DNA from: Helicobacter sp.
Lineage (GTDB): Bacteria > Campylobacterota > Campylobacteria > Campylobacterales > Helicobacteraceae
Assembly: GCF_029067145.1 (NCBI RefSeq)
Contig: NZ_JAIEFA010000028.1
Span: forward strand, 1 to 21,748
DNA: 21,748 nt
Direction: 5' to 3'
A program made the translations under genes and the position numbers. Positions 14,108 through 21,680 of the stretch are shown here, piece by piece. The notes under the pieces were generated by a model. That model was given only the letters and a program-made list of their open reading frames with translations. It made no database searches and was not told the DNA's origin. Position 1 is the first letter of the stretch. Each line of letters starts with the position of its first letter.

Positions 14108-15406
14108 TTATTTTTCTAATGCTTGTTTTAAATCCGCAATTAAATCTTGTGGGGATTCTAAACCAATGCTTAGACGAATCGTGCAAGGTGTAATCCCTGC
14201 GGATTTTAACTCCGCTTCGCTTAATTGTGAATGGGTTGTGGAAGCAGGGTGAATCACAAGGGATTTGGAATCCCCTATATTTGCGACAATTGCAAAGATT
14301 TCTAATGCGTTGCAAACTTTTTTGGCTTCCTCAAAGCTTCCTACTTCAAAGCTCAAAAGACCGCTTGCATTGGAATCTGTGAAGTATTTTTTCAACAAAG
14401 AATGGTAAGGATTGTTTTCTAAGCCGGGATAGAATACATTTTTGACTTTTGGGTGAGTTTGGAGGAATCGCGCCACTTCTAGTGCGTTTTGACTATGTTT
14501 TTTGATTCGCAATTCCAATGTTTCTAGCCCTTGTAGGATAATCCACGCATTTTGCGGAGAGAGTGTCGCGCCGATATTCCTTAGCCATTCGGTGATTAAT
14601 CGGATTCCAAAGATTGGCAACGCACCTGCCAAGGAAGCATAAACAAGCCCGTGATAGCTTTCATCTGGAGTGTTAAAGGCGGGATAGCGGGGATTATTGA
14701 CAAGCAAATCATTTAATCCTTTGCGCTCAATCACAGCCCCTCCTAGCGCGCTTCCTTGACCATTGACATATTTACTTAACGAATGCACTACGACATCTAC
14801 GCCAAAGTCAAAGGGTTTGTGCAAAAATGCAGTGGCAACGGTGTTATCACAAATCGTAACGATTCCGTGTTTTTTGGCGATTTTAGCGATTTTCTCTACA
14901 TCTGCGATAGAAATTTGCGGATTGGAGAGACTTTCAAAGAAAATGACTTTGGTTGTTTCATCAATTGCGCTTTCCAAAGTTCCCTCAATATCATCAATAT
15001 CAAAGGCTTTGGAATGAATACCGAATCTCTTTAAAGTATGGACAATAAGAGTTTGTATGCCACCATAGATTTTGTTAGAATACACAATACTATCGCCATT
15101 TTGCGCAAGATTGGCAAGTGCGTAAAAAATAGCAGCAGTTCCGCTTGCAGCGACAACTCCAAATGCTCCACCCTCCACAGCAGCAAGGCGGTCGCCTAAG
15201 ATTTTGTAAGTGGGATTTGTAAGTCGGGAGTAAATATTACCCAATTCTTGCAAGCCAAATCTTGCCGCTGCTTGCTCCAAAGTCTCAAAGCTATAAGCGG
15301 TGTTTTGGTAGATTGGCACGCTTAAGGTGCGCTGTGTATCGTAAGTGTAGCCCGCGTGTAATGCGAGTGTTTCTTGTGTGTAATTATTGTGCAATAAATT
15401 TGCCAT
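14108..15406 (-). CDS. metY: O-acetylhomoserine sulfhydrylase (aminocarboxypropyltransferase)
   Basis: A 432-residue PLP enzyme of the Cys/Met metabolism family, the usual MetY length (about 425-435), longer than MetB/MetC (about 385). It converts O-acetylhomoserine plus sulfide (or methanethiol) into homocysteine (or methionine). The N-terminus has TLALHAGYTYDTQRTLSVPI and IYSRLTNPT. The PLP phosphate and ring sites are ASGTAAIFYALA and ICDNTVATAF. The Schiff-base lysine is Lys212 in VVHSLSKYVNGQG. The C-terminal half has RYPAFNTPDESYHGLVY and SLVIHPASTTHSQLSEAE. AAAGGAAAA precedes the ATG. It is the first gene of a two-gene operon with metA, so the pair provides direct sulfhydrylation without MetB/MetC. 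Confidence 0.95.
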   Translation of the reverse strand: MANLLHNNYTQETLALHAGYTYDTQRTLSVPIYQNTAYSFETLEQAAARFGLQELGNIYSRLTNPTYKILGDRLAAVEGGAFGVVAASGTAAIFYALANLAQNGDSIVYSNKIYGGIQTLIVHTLKRFGIHSKAFDIDDIEGTLESAIDETTKVIFFESLSNPQISIADVEKIAKIAKKHGIVTICDNTVATAFLHKPFDFGVDVVVHSLSKYVNGQGSALGGAVIERKGLNDLLVNNPRYPAFNTPDESYHGLVYASLAGALPIFGIRLITEWLRNIGATLSPQNAWIILQGLETLELRIKKHSQNALEVARFLQTHPKVKNVFYPGLENNPYHSLLKKYFTDSNASGLLSFEVGSFEEAKKVCNALEIFAIVANIGDSKSLVIHPASTTHSQLSEAELKSAGITPCTIRLSIGLESPQDLIADLKQALEK

Positions 15407-15435
15407 TTTGTTTTCCTTTGTAAAAATTTCGTGGA

Positions 15436-15444
15436 ATTATAGCA
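15436..15444 (-). promoter_or_regulatory. extended -10 promoter of metY-metA
   Basis: On the minus strand this reads TGCTATAAT, a perfect extended -10. It lies 30-38 bases upstream of the metY ATG, giving a leader of about 22 nt. No good -35 hexamer is seen. A palindrome occupies that position instead (see 15456-15472). Confidence 0.7.
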
Positions 15445-15455
15445 TAAATTTTAAA

Positions 15456-15472
15456 AAATACAATATGTATTT
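15456..15472. promoter_or_regulatory. palindrome at the -35 position of the metY promoter
   Basis: AAATACAATATGTATTT is a 17-bp dyad with perfect 6-bp arms (AAATAC/GTATTT). It covers the place where the -35 of the metY promoter would lie (about 15459-15464). It is an operator candidate for a dimeric regulator. AT-rich background makes chance similarity possible. Confidence 0.4.
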
Positions 15473-15534
15473 ATAAATTTTTAAACATTTCCTCTAAGAT
15501 TCTATGCTATTGCTTTTTTTAAGTTCAACATTAT

Positions 15535-15856
15535 AGATTGCCACGATTCCTTGAGGAATCTCGCAAGGAGGCATACCAACTTGTCCTTGCGAGGAACAAA
15601 CAGAGTGAGAGACGAAGCAATCTAAAATTTTGCATACCTTATGCTTTGTTGCCTTGTCATTGCGAGCGAAGCAATCTATAATATGGAATCTCGCCTTTTA
15701 AGATTCCATTGTTTATTTTCTTTATACTTAGATTTGGATTGCCACGAGGCAAAGCCTCTCGCAATGACGAAGTGGCAGACGCTTGCTCATCAAAGAAATT
15801 GCTACAACTTCTACAAAGTCTCGCAATGACAGAAAACCCAAGCCCTCGCAATGATG
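15535..15856. repeat. cluster of palindromic intergenic repeats upstream of flgE
   Basis: Five copies and one fragment of one element in the 541-bp metY-flgE gap. Its left end is GTC(A/C)TTGCGAG and its right end is GCAATC, with a short variable, often palindromic middle. Plus-oriented copies are at 15583-15622 and 15656-15677 (GTCATTGCGAGCGAAGCAAT, the shortest form). Minus-oriented copies are at 15535-15569, 15736-15768 and 15797-15830. A fragment lies at 15844-15856. Inner arms such as GATTCCTTGAGGAATC or GAGGCAAAGCCTC can fold back. No transposase is linked. Short ORFs through this stretch are composed of the repeats and are not credible genes. The part at 15473-15534 holds nothing else I can support. 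Confidence 0.75.
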
Positions 15857-15891
15857 AATCCAAAGCAAGAACACTAATTAAAAATAAAAAG

Positions 15892-15906
15892 TGGAACGAA
15901 AGTTGC
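15892..15906 (+). promoter_or_regulatory. sigma-54 (RpoN) promoter of flgE
   Basis: TGGAAC (15892-15897), five bases, then TTGC (15903-15906) matches the -24/-12 consensus TGGCAC-N5-TTGC with the correct GG-to-GC distance. It lies 42 bp before the flgE ATG, giving a leader of about 30 nt. Hook genes in Helicobacter and Campylobacter are known RpoN targets controlled by FlgS/FlgR. Confidence 0.85.
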
Positions 15907-15947
15907 TTTATTGCTTGCAAAATACTTTTTTAAATAAAGGATTGCAA

Positions 15948-18209
15948 ATGTTACGTTCATTATGGTCAGGTGTAAGCGGTATGCAAGCGCATCAAGTCGC
16001 GCTTGATGTAGAGTCTAACAACATTGCCAATGTCAATACAAATGGTTTTAAATATTCTCGTGCAGATTTTTCTACAATGGTTAGTCAAACACGCCGTTCT
16101 GCTACGATTCCTTATGCAGGGTATGGTGGGGTGAATGATTATTCTGTAGGACTTGGAACATCAATTAATACAACAACAAAAGTTTTTTCACAAGGTTCTA
16201 TGCAAAACACTGATAGGAAAGCAGACTTAGCTTTAAGCGGAAATGGTATGTTTGTCGTCAGCAACAATGCAGGATATAACAGAATGTATACGCGTGATGG
16301 CGCATTTTCTTTTGACGCGGTGGGAAATCTTGTAACCACAAGTGGTTTTATTGTGCAAGGTTGGTTGAGAGATTTGTCTAAGCTTAATTGTGCTTGCGGT
16401 AGTGGCGAGTTAAACCGCGTGGATTCCACAGGTCCAGTAAAAAACATTACGATTGACCCACGAATGACAATCCCGGCAAAAGCAACTGCCAATGTAACAG
16501 GAAATATCAACCTCACAAGTGGTAGAAAAACAGAGAACATCACTTGCCCAAGCCCGCTAGATAGCACAGCGGCAAACAATTATATCGCAGGTGGATTGGA
16601 TAGAATCTATGACACCAACGACAAACAACTAGAAGTAGAGCAAGATATGGGAGTAATGTTTGATGCCAGCGGGGAAGCCTTAATGTTACAAGAGGGACAA
16701 GGGATTTGGGTAAGCTACCAAACTGCTACTTCCAAACGCATTATGCTAGACCCTAACCCTGCCGCAGGTCCTGTTACAACCACTGTTACTATTAATGGAC
16801 AAACTATTACTTGGACAAATGACGCCACAATTTCTGGTTCTTCTCATCTTTTGGCTGCACAAGTTGCGATTAACAATGTCAAGGACAAAACAGGTGTGGA
16901 AGCCCTCACACAAAATGGAATGTTGATTTTGCAAAACCTTAATCAGCTAGATGGCGATGGCACAAACAAAAATATCCGCGCAAGTGGATTTGATAATGGA
17001 ATCTTCCAGAATGGAGGTTTTGTTGATGCTCAAGGAGTCAATCCACAAAGTTGGGAAACCGTAACGACTGCGTTTAAATACATCTACACCACACAAACTG
17101 ACGCGGATTCTGCCTCTGGACAATTCCGCACCACAGAGGATTTGCGTGCAGTAATCCAACAAGATGCAAACAAAGTCAAAGCGTTCGGTGGTGATTCTAC
17201 TGCAGCTGCTGCTGGTGCTGCTGCAGGCTTTGGACAAAGCAATTATAGTGTGAGCGTGATTTTGAATAATTCAGGACAATTTGAAATCAACAATAAACAA
17301 GATGGATTAACCACAACAAACGATTGGGCAAATGGTGGTTCGGCTTATGATAATCTCAACATCTTTGTTTCTGGTTATAATGACACGCTCAATACCACAA
17401 ATGTGCTTTTCAAACAAGTAATGAAAGGTATGAATACAGGTGTGCTAGTAGAAGGTGGAAATGTAACAAGCTCTGGTGGAATCCGAATGGCAACCTATGG
17501 GCAAACTGTGGAAATCTTTGATAGCTTGGGTAACAAACACGAGTTTCAGATTGAATTTACCAAAGTGCAAGGTAATCAATGGAATTGGCGTATCACAGTG
17601 CCAGAGCCAGCAGAACTACTAGGTGCAACTGCGCAGCGTCCAAATATCCTTGAAGGTGGAAATGTAACTTTTGGTGAGCAAGGCGAATTGTTAGGATTCA
17701 ACCCCTCTACGATTCAGTTTAAACCAAACAATGGAGCGAAGTTTCCACAAGCCATTAACCTAGACTTTGGAACGGGCGGTGGATATGATGGACTTACAAG
17801 CACAGCCAAAGAATCTCAAGCCAATGAAGTGGGAGGTGATGGCTATGCTTCTGGTATGCTCAAAGATTTCTACTTTGATGGCACAGGAACAATGATTGGT
17901 GTCTTTGATAATGGACGCAACCTAGCCCTTGCACAAGTGGCAGTCGCGACATTTGCCAACTATGAGGGCTTGCAAGAATCTGGTAATAATCTTTATGCGG
18001 AATCTCCAAACTCTGGTAATGCGACAATCGGGACAGCAGGAACGGGTGGAAGAGCAAGCATTGAAGCTTCTAAGCTAGAGATGAGTAACACAGACTTGTC
18101 TAGAGGATTAACACAGCTTATCGTCGTGCAAAGAGGATTCCAAGCAAGCTCTAAATCTGTAACGACTTCTGACCAAATCTTAAACACTTTGCTCCAACTC
18201 AAACAATAA
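15948..18209 (+). CDS. flgE: flagellar hook protein FlgE
   Basis: A 753-residue hook subunit polymerising outside the cell between rod and filament. The frame extends 19 codons upstream to 15891, but that start lies inside the sigma-54 promoter. ATG 15948 has AAAGGA at 15936-15941 and gives the family N-terminus MLRSLWSGVSGMQAHQVALD followed by SNNIANVNTNGFKYSRADF. The C-terminus has LEMSNTDLSRGLTQLIVVQRGFQASSKSV and ends ILNTLLQLKQ, the matching coiled-coil end of rod/hook proteins. The middle is the variable exposed region, long as in other Campylobacterota (H. pylori about 718 residues). It contains Cys148, Cys150 (CACGSG) and Cys200, and an Ala-rich run (STAAAAGAAAGFG) encoded by GCT-like triplets near 17210-17227. 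A terminator follows. The gene is monocistronic. Confidence 0.96.
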   Translation: MLRSLWSGVSGMQAHQVALDVESNNIANVNTNGFKYSRADFSTMVSQTRRSATIPYAGYGGVNDYSVGLGTSINTTTKVFSQGSMQNTDRKADLALSGNGMFVVSNNAGYNRMYTRDGAFSFDAVGNLVTTSGFIVQGWLRDLSKLNCACGSGELNRVDSTGPVKNITIDPRMTIPAKATANVTGNINLTSGRKTENITCPSPLDSTAANNYIAGGLDRIYDTNDKQLEVEQDMGVMFDASGEALMLQEGQGIWVSYQTATSKRIMLDPNPAAGPVTTTVTINGQTITWTNDATISGSSHLLAAQVAINNVKDKTGVEALTQNGMLILQNLNQLDGDGTNKNIRASGFDNGIFQNGGFVDAQGVNPQSWETVTTAFKYIYTTQTDADSASGQFRTTEDLRAVIQQDANKVKAFGGDSTAAAAGAAAGFGQSNYSVSVILNNSGQFEINNKQDGLTTTNDWANGGSAYDNLNIFVSGYNDTLNTTNVLFKQVMKGMNTGVLVEGGNVTSSGGIRMATYGQTVEIFDSLGNKHEFQIEFTKVQGNQWNWRITVPEPAELLGATAQRPNILEGGNVTFGEQGELLGFNPSTIQFKPNNGAKFPQAINLDFGTGGGYDGLTSTAKESQANEVGGDGYASGMLKDFYFDGTGTMIGVFDNGRNLALAQVAVATFANYEGLQESGNNLYAESPNSGNATIGTAGTGGRASIEASKLEMSNTDLSRGLTQLIVVQRGFQASSKSVTTSDQILNTLLQLKQ

Positions 18210-18215
18210 TTCTCT

Positions 18216-18240
18216 CATAGGCTTCGCGCCTATGTGTTTT
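18216..18240 (+). terminator. rho-independent terminator after flgE
   Basis: CATAGGC (18216-18222), loop TTCGC, GCCTATG (18228-18234), then TGTTTTTATC. A 7-bp stem followed by a T-run, 6 bases after the flgE stop. Confidence 0.8.
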
Positions 18241-18282
18241 TATCTTTGCAATCTTTTGTTTTGTAAAGACGATTACTACTGC

Positions 18283-18334
18283 GTCCTTGCGAGCCAATGC
18301 CGAAGCAATCCAAGTGAAAGAATCTCGCAAGGAC
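18283..18334. repeat. palindromic intergenic repeat between flgE and the chemoreceptor gene
   Basis: The same family as upstream of flgE. GTCCTTGCGAG (18283-18293) continues through CCAATGCCGAAGCAATCC, and its left end recurs inverted as CTCGCAAGGAC (18324-18334). The two 11-bp ends form a perfect inverted pair, like the termini of a miniature element. Confidence 0.7.
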
Positions 18335-18402
18335 AAGATATAAGTTTCTTTTTTAATAACAAAAGCCCAAATTATATTTTAATTTTTATTATAAATATTT
18401 TA

Positions 18403-18410
18403 GATACAAT
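18403..18410 (+). promoter_or_regulatory. possible -10 region of the chemoreceptor gene
   Basis: GATACAAT in a long AT-rich tract, 38-45 bases before the ATG at 18448. It is a plausible primary-sigma -10 (TACAAT) without a clear -35. AAAGGAAAGGAA at 18431-18442 is the ribosome binding site. I see no sigma-54 or sigma-28 site for this gene. Confidence 0.35.
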
Positions 18411-18447
18411 TTAAATTCTAATTTAATAACAAAGGAAAGGAATTAAG

Positions 18448-20505
18448 ATGTGGGACAAACTTTCTGTGGGGAAGAAATTTTCCTGTATTCAGTCGCTCAT
18501 TGCGTTGATTATCACCATACCACTTGTATTATTTATCTCGCACACTATGAGCAAATTTTCTCAAGAACAAATGGCAGCACAAATAAGACAAACTGCTGCA
18601 ATCGTAGAGGGTAACTTTCAAGTTGTTGCTGACCAAATTATTAGTGAAACCGATTCTACATTAAAACTTTTTGAAAATAATTTGACAACACTTTATGGAG
18701 AACAAGGGCGCAATAGTTATAGAATCGGGGAAACTATCAGAAATGGCAATTTGAATGTGCCAAGCTTCTATTATAATGGAATTAATCTTGTAGGCAATAC
18801 GGAGCTAGTAGATAATTTTTCTAATTTAACCGGAGGTGTGGCAACAATTTTTGTCAAAGATGGGAATGATTTTGTTAGGATAGCAACTTCTTTGAAAGAC
18901 CAGCAAGGTAATCGTATGATTAATACTACATTAGGAAGCTCTCACCCAGCTTATGCAGAAATGACAAAAAGCAATCCAAAGACTTTTTATGGCAAGGTGC
19001 ATTTGGGCGGAAAGGACTATATGTCTGTTTATAAGCCGATTCTTGGTGCAGGCGGAGAGACTTTGGGGATTTTATTTATTGCTTATGATTTGACAAATTC
19101 TTATCAACTCATTACGCAAAAATTAAGTGGAATCCCTATTGGAAAAAATGGAAAAATCGTTATTTTTGATAAAACGCAGGATAAATTCATCTTTGGGCAC
19201 GAGGGAAATCCAAGTAAATTCGCTCATCTTGCAAACATCAAACCAGAGACAGAAATTTTTTATCAGCATCAAAATAATGGTAAAGAATATTATGGTTATA
19301 TAGATTATAATGCACAATTAAATGTTTGGATTTTGATTGAAGCATTAAAAAGTGATTTCACAGAAGCCAACGACAAGGTAAAGTTTATCGTAATTGCTGG
19401 AATTATTCTTTTATTTTTGGTCATCTTGTTTGCATCTTTTATGATTATTAAGTTTTCTTTGCTTAGTCGCGTCAATAGTATTTCTGTTTTACTCTTTGAC
19501 TTCTTGAAATATCTTAACCACGAAACACCAAATCCTCCTGTACTTACAAAACCAAAGGCAGAAGATGAGATTGGAGCAATGCGAATTGCAATCAATCAAA
19601 ATATCCAAAGAATCCAAAGAGGCTTGGCAGAGGACGAGCAGGCTGTGCGACAATCTATTGAGGTTGCAAAATCCATTGAGGAGGGGGATTTCACTGCTAG
19701 AATCGTAGAAAATCCTCACAATCCACAACTGATAGAATTAAAAAATGTATTAAATGCAATGCTAGATGTCTTGCAAAATAAAATCGGTAGCGATATGAAT
19801 GAGATTTCACGCGTCTTTAAAGCTTATATTGCCTTGGATTTTACGACTGCTGTCGCCAATGCAAAAGGAAGCGTAGAAACAACGACAAATGCTTTGGGTG
19901 AGAGTATTAAAGAAATGCTACACACTTCATCAGGCTTTGCTAAGGAGCTAGAAGCAAGCGCAAAAGACTTAAATCAAGCGGTAAGAAACCTTACCGAAGG
20001 TTCGCATAATCAAGCGGCTGCATTGGGGCAATCCGCCGCGGCTGTGGAGGAAATCTCAAGTTCTATGCACAATGTCAGTGATAAAACTTCAGAGGTTACG
20101 AGACAGGCAGAGGATATTAAAAGTATCGTGAGTGTGATTAAAGACATTGCAGACCAAACCAACTTGCTTGCACTTAACGCCGCGATTGAAGCAGCAAGAG
20201 CTGGAGAACACGGAAGAGGATTTGCAGTTGTTGCTGATGAGGTAAGAAAGCTAGCAGAAAGAACAGGAAAATCACTCAATGAGATTGAAGCAAATGTGAA
20301 TGTTCTTGTGCAAGGTATTAATGAAATGAGCGATTCTATTAAAGAACAAACATTAGGAATCGAACAGATTAATCAAGCAGTGGCGCAACTAGAAACTAGC
20401 AACTCGCAAAATGTAGAAATCGCAAACTATTCTCAAGATATTAGTAATACGGTAGATGAAATCGCAAATAAAATTTTTGATGATGTGAAAAAAAAGAAAT
20501 TTTAG
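18448..20505 (+). CDS. methyl-accepting chemotaxis protein with Cache sensor
   Basis: A 685-residue transmembrane chemoreceptor. TM1 is at about 13-32. The periplasmic sensor spans about 35-308 with GGVATIFVKDGNDFVRIATS, LGSSHPAYAEM, GKDYMSVYKPILGAGGETLG and, in a second lobe, GKIVIFDKTQDKFIFGHEGN, typical of Cache_3-Cache_2 sensors for small organic ligands. TM2 is at about 311-335. A long linker with HAMP-like helices (EDEIGAMRIAIN, SIEEGDFTARI) follows. The signalling hairpin tip is at about 557-607 (IVSVIKDIADQTNLLALNAA, then IEAARAGEHGRGFAVVADEV), which docks CheA/CheW. The protein ends KKKKF with no CheR/CheB tether. It has its own gap on both sides, filled with palindromic repeats. The ligand cannot be predicted. 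Confidence 0.95.
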   Translation: MWDKLSVGKKFSCIQSLIALIITIPLVLFISHTMSKFSQEQMAAQIRQTAAIVEGNFQVVADQIISETDSTLKLFENNLTTLYGEQGRNSYRIGETIRNGNLNVPSFYYNGINLVGNTELVDNFSNLTGGVATIFVKDGNDFVRIATSLKDQQGNRMINTTLGSSHPAYAEMTKSNPKTFYGKVHLGGKDYMSVYKPILGAGGETLGILFIAYDLTNSYQLITQKLSGIPIGKNGKIVIFDKTQDKFIFGHEGNPSKFAHLANIKPETEIFYQHQNNGKEYYGYIDYNAQLNVWILIEALKSDFTEANDKVKFIVIAGIILLFLVILFASFMIIKFSLLSRVNSISVLLFDFLKYLNHETPNPPVLTKPKAEDEIGAMRIAINQNIQRIQRGLAEDEQAVRQSIEVAKSIEEGDFTARIVENPHNPQLIELKNVLNAMLDVLQNKIGSDMNEISRVFKAYIALDFTTAVANAKGSVETTTNALGESIKEMLHTSSGFAKELEASAKDLNQAVRNLTEGSHNQAAALGQSAAAVEEISSSMHNVSDKTSEVTRQAEDIKSIVSVIKDIADQTNLLALNAAIEAARAGEHGRGFAVVADEVRKLAERTGKSLNEIEANVNVLVQGINEMSDSIKEQTLGIEQINQAVAQLETSNSQNVEIANYSQDISNTVDEIANKIFDDVKKKKF

Positions 20506-20533
20506 TTTTACATATCTTGCGCTTTACTCCCGC

Positions 20534-20622
20534 GTCCTTGCGGGGAAGCGAAGCGGACGAAACAAGCCACAATGCAGAATCTACCTTGCTTCGTCCTTGC
20601 GAGGCATAGCCGAAGCAATCCA
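20534..20622. repeat. palindromic intergenic repeats after the chemoreceptor gene
   Basis: Two more copies of the family around flgE. The first begins GTCCTTGCGGGG at 20534 and its right end is altered to GAAACAAGCC. The second, 20593-20622, reads GTCCTTGCGAGGCATAGCCG followed by AAGCAATCC. A fragment AAGCAATCTATAATTACGCA lies at 20661-20680. CCCGC/GCGGG (20529-20533/20540-20544) gives a GC-rich hairpin without a T-run, so it is not a standard terminator. Confidence 0.7.
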
Positions 20623-20806
20623 TAATCCCGCATACAGAAATCTTTACAATAGAATCTTTAAAGCAATCTATAATTACGCAAATTATAAGGGGGTATTTTA
20701 TTTCAAAGTGTAAAATTTATAGAGTGAGTGGCTTGGAGCTTCGTTAAAATGGTAGTTTGCTCTTTAAAATACTTTGATTTAAAATGGAAAATTAAGAAAA
20801 CTTTTT

Positions 20807-20926
20807 TCACAAAAAGGGCTATTTTTTCACAAAACATCACAAAATCAACCACAAAATGCCCTTAAAAAAGTAGCTCAAACCTCGTATTAAACGCTATTAA
20901 ACACACTCACAAAATTCATCACAAAA
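20807..20926 (+). repeat. array of TCACAAAA octamers
   Basis: Five exact TCACAAAA copies start at 20807, 20827, 20837, 20907 and 20919, and a CCACAAAA variant starts at 20849. All are in the same direction and most are spaced 10, 12 or 20 bp, close to whole helical turns. They lie in the 445-bp gap between the chemoreceptor gene and the repressor gene. The rest of that gap (20690-20800) shows only AT-rich sequence. Confidence 0.6.
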
Positions 20927-20950
20927 TTGCCATAAATTTAAGAGGCATTC

Positions 20951-21670
20951 TCAAAGTGAAGTCTTTTTAAAATACCCTACCACGCGCCCTATAATTTCAA
21001 AGTTTGAGCCGTCTAATTCTATTGGGTCGTAGGCTTTATTATCGCTAAGCAGCTTCAATTTTGGGAGTTTTTGGAGGCGTTTAACATAGAGTTCGTCCTC
21101 AATCCTAGCCACGCAAATTTCTCCCTCTTTTACATTGCCTTGTTGTATTACAAGATAGCAGTTTTCAGGCAAAGTAGGAAACATAGAATCTCCACTGCCT
21201 ATAATAATGGAAAGATTTGCAAAAGAGATAATGCCGAAATATTGGCGTAAAAAGGATTTTGGGAAGTTTAGCTGCTCGGCTGTTTCTGCTTCATTATATG
21301 CCCCACTTCCTGCACTTGCTCTTACATCTTCATAGAAAGGGATAGAGACAAAATCATCGTTTAAGGTTTTGGGGGAGGAATTAGTGTGTGTGATATTGGT
21401 TTTAGATATTGAGGAACCCTTTTTTTGCATTGAGGAACTATATTGCGGAACTATTGCGGAACTATTGCGGAACAATTTTTCTCCATAATCAAAAAAATAT
21501 TCTGGAGCAATATCGTATTCTTGGCTTATTTTTTGAATAAAATCAATGCTTGGTGAAGTGTTACCATATTCATAATTTTGCAATGTCCTCGCAGTAATAC
21601 CAAAGCGTTCAGCAAAACTACTTTGAGACTCATTGCCTCTAATTTCACGAATTTTTTTGCATATTTGCAT
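20951..21670 (-). CDS. phage-type repressor: XRE helix-turn-helix plus S24 LexA-like peptidase
   Basis: A 239-residue transcriptional repressor of the CI/C2 type. The start is ATG 21670, with AAGGAAAAAC just before it. A longer frame to 21736 would run through the promoter region and is rejected. Residues 1-60 are an XRE helix-turn-helix (SQSSFAERFGITARTLQNYE, then YGNTSPS). Residues of about 65-105 are a Ser/Asn-rich linker. The S24 peptidase domain starts near 108. It has a possible self-cleavage bond Ala120-Gly121 in RASAGSG, the catalytic Ser162 in GSGDSMFPTL and Lys197 in ELYVKRL. Self-cleavage stimulated by RecA would relieve repression after DNA damage. Helicobacter lacks a host LexA as far as known, so this is most likely a prophage or mobile-element regulator. 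A palindrome within a divergent promoter lies immediately upstream. Confidence 0.92.
   Translation of the reverse strand: MQICKKIREIRGNESQSSFAERFGITARTLQNYEYGNTSPSIDFIQKISQEYDIAPEYFFDYGEKLFRNSSAIVPQYSSSMQKKGSSISKTNITHTNSSPKTLNDDFVSIPFYEDVRASAGSGAYNEAETAEQLNFPKSFLRQYFGIISFANLSIIIGSGDSMFPTLPENCYLVIQQGNVKEGEICVARIEDELYVKRLQKLPKLKLLSDNKAYDPIELDGSNFEIIGRVVGYFKKTSL
21442..21474. repeat. tandem 11-bp repeats within the repressor linker
   Basis: ATTGCGGAACT at 21442-21452 and 21453-21463, then ATTGCGGAACA at 21464-21474. Two relatives with A for C (ATTGAGGAAC) start at 21408 and 21429. The unit is not a multiple of three, so the copies are read in different frames (giving RNSS, AIVPQ and so on), and loss or gain of one unit would shift the frame. 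A T7 run lies close by at 21420-21426. Confidence 0.85.
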
Positions 21671-21680
21671 TTGTTTTTCC

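Noticed and set aside
14100..14315. 72-codon N-terminal extension of metA
   Set aside because: It lies in another frame within the 3' end of metY. MetA proteins start at MPLVIP, where a strong AAGGAG is present.
15641..15933. Several 60-90-residue frames on both strands before flgE
   Set aside because: They consist of the palindromic repeats, have no ribosome binding sites and no family resemblance.
18232..18414. 60-residue frame between flgE and the chemoreceptor gene
   Set aside because: It begins inside the flgE terminator and reads through a repeat element.
20669..20687. TATAATT/AATTATA dyad with an ACGCAAA core as a second repressor operator
   Set aside because: It shares only about seven bases with the main palindrome and lacks its half-site layout.
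20506..20950. tRNA gene or attachment site at the presumed element edge
   Set aside because: No cloverleaf, T-loop GGTTCGA-like sequence or matching direct repeat was seen in the gap.
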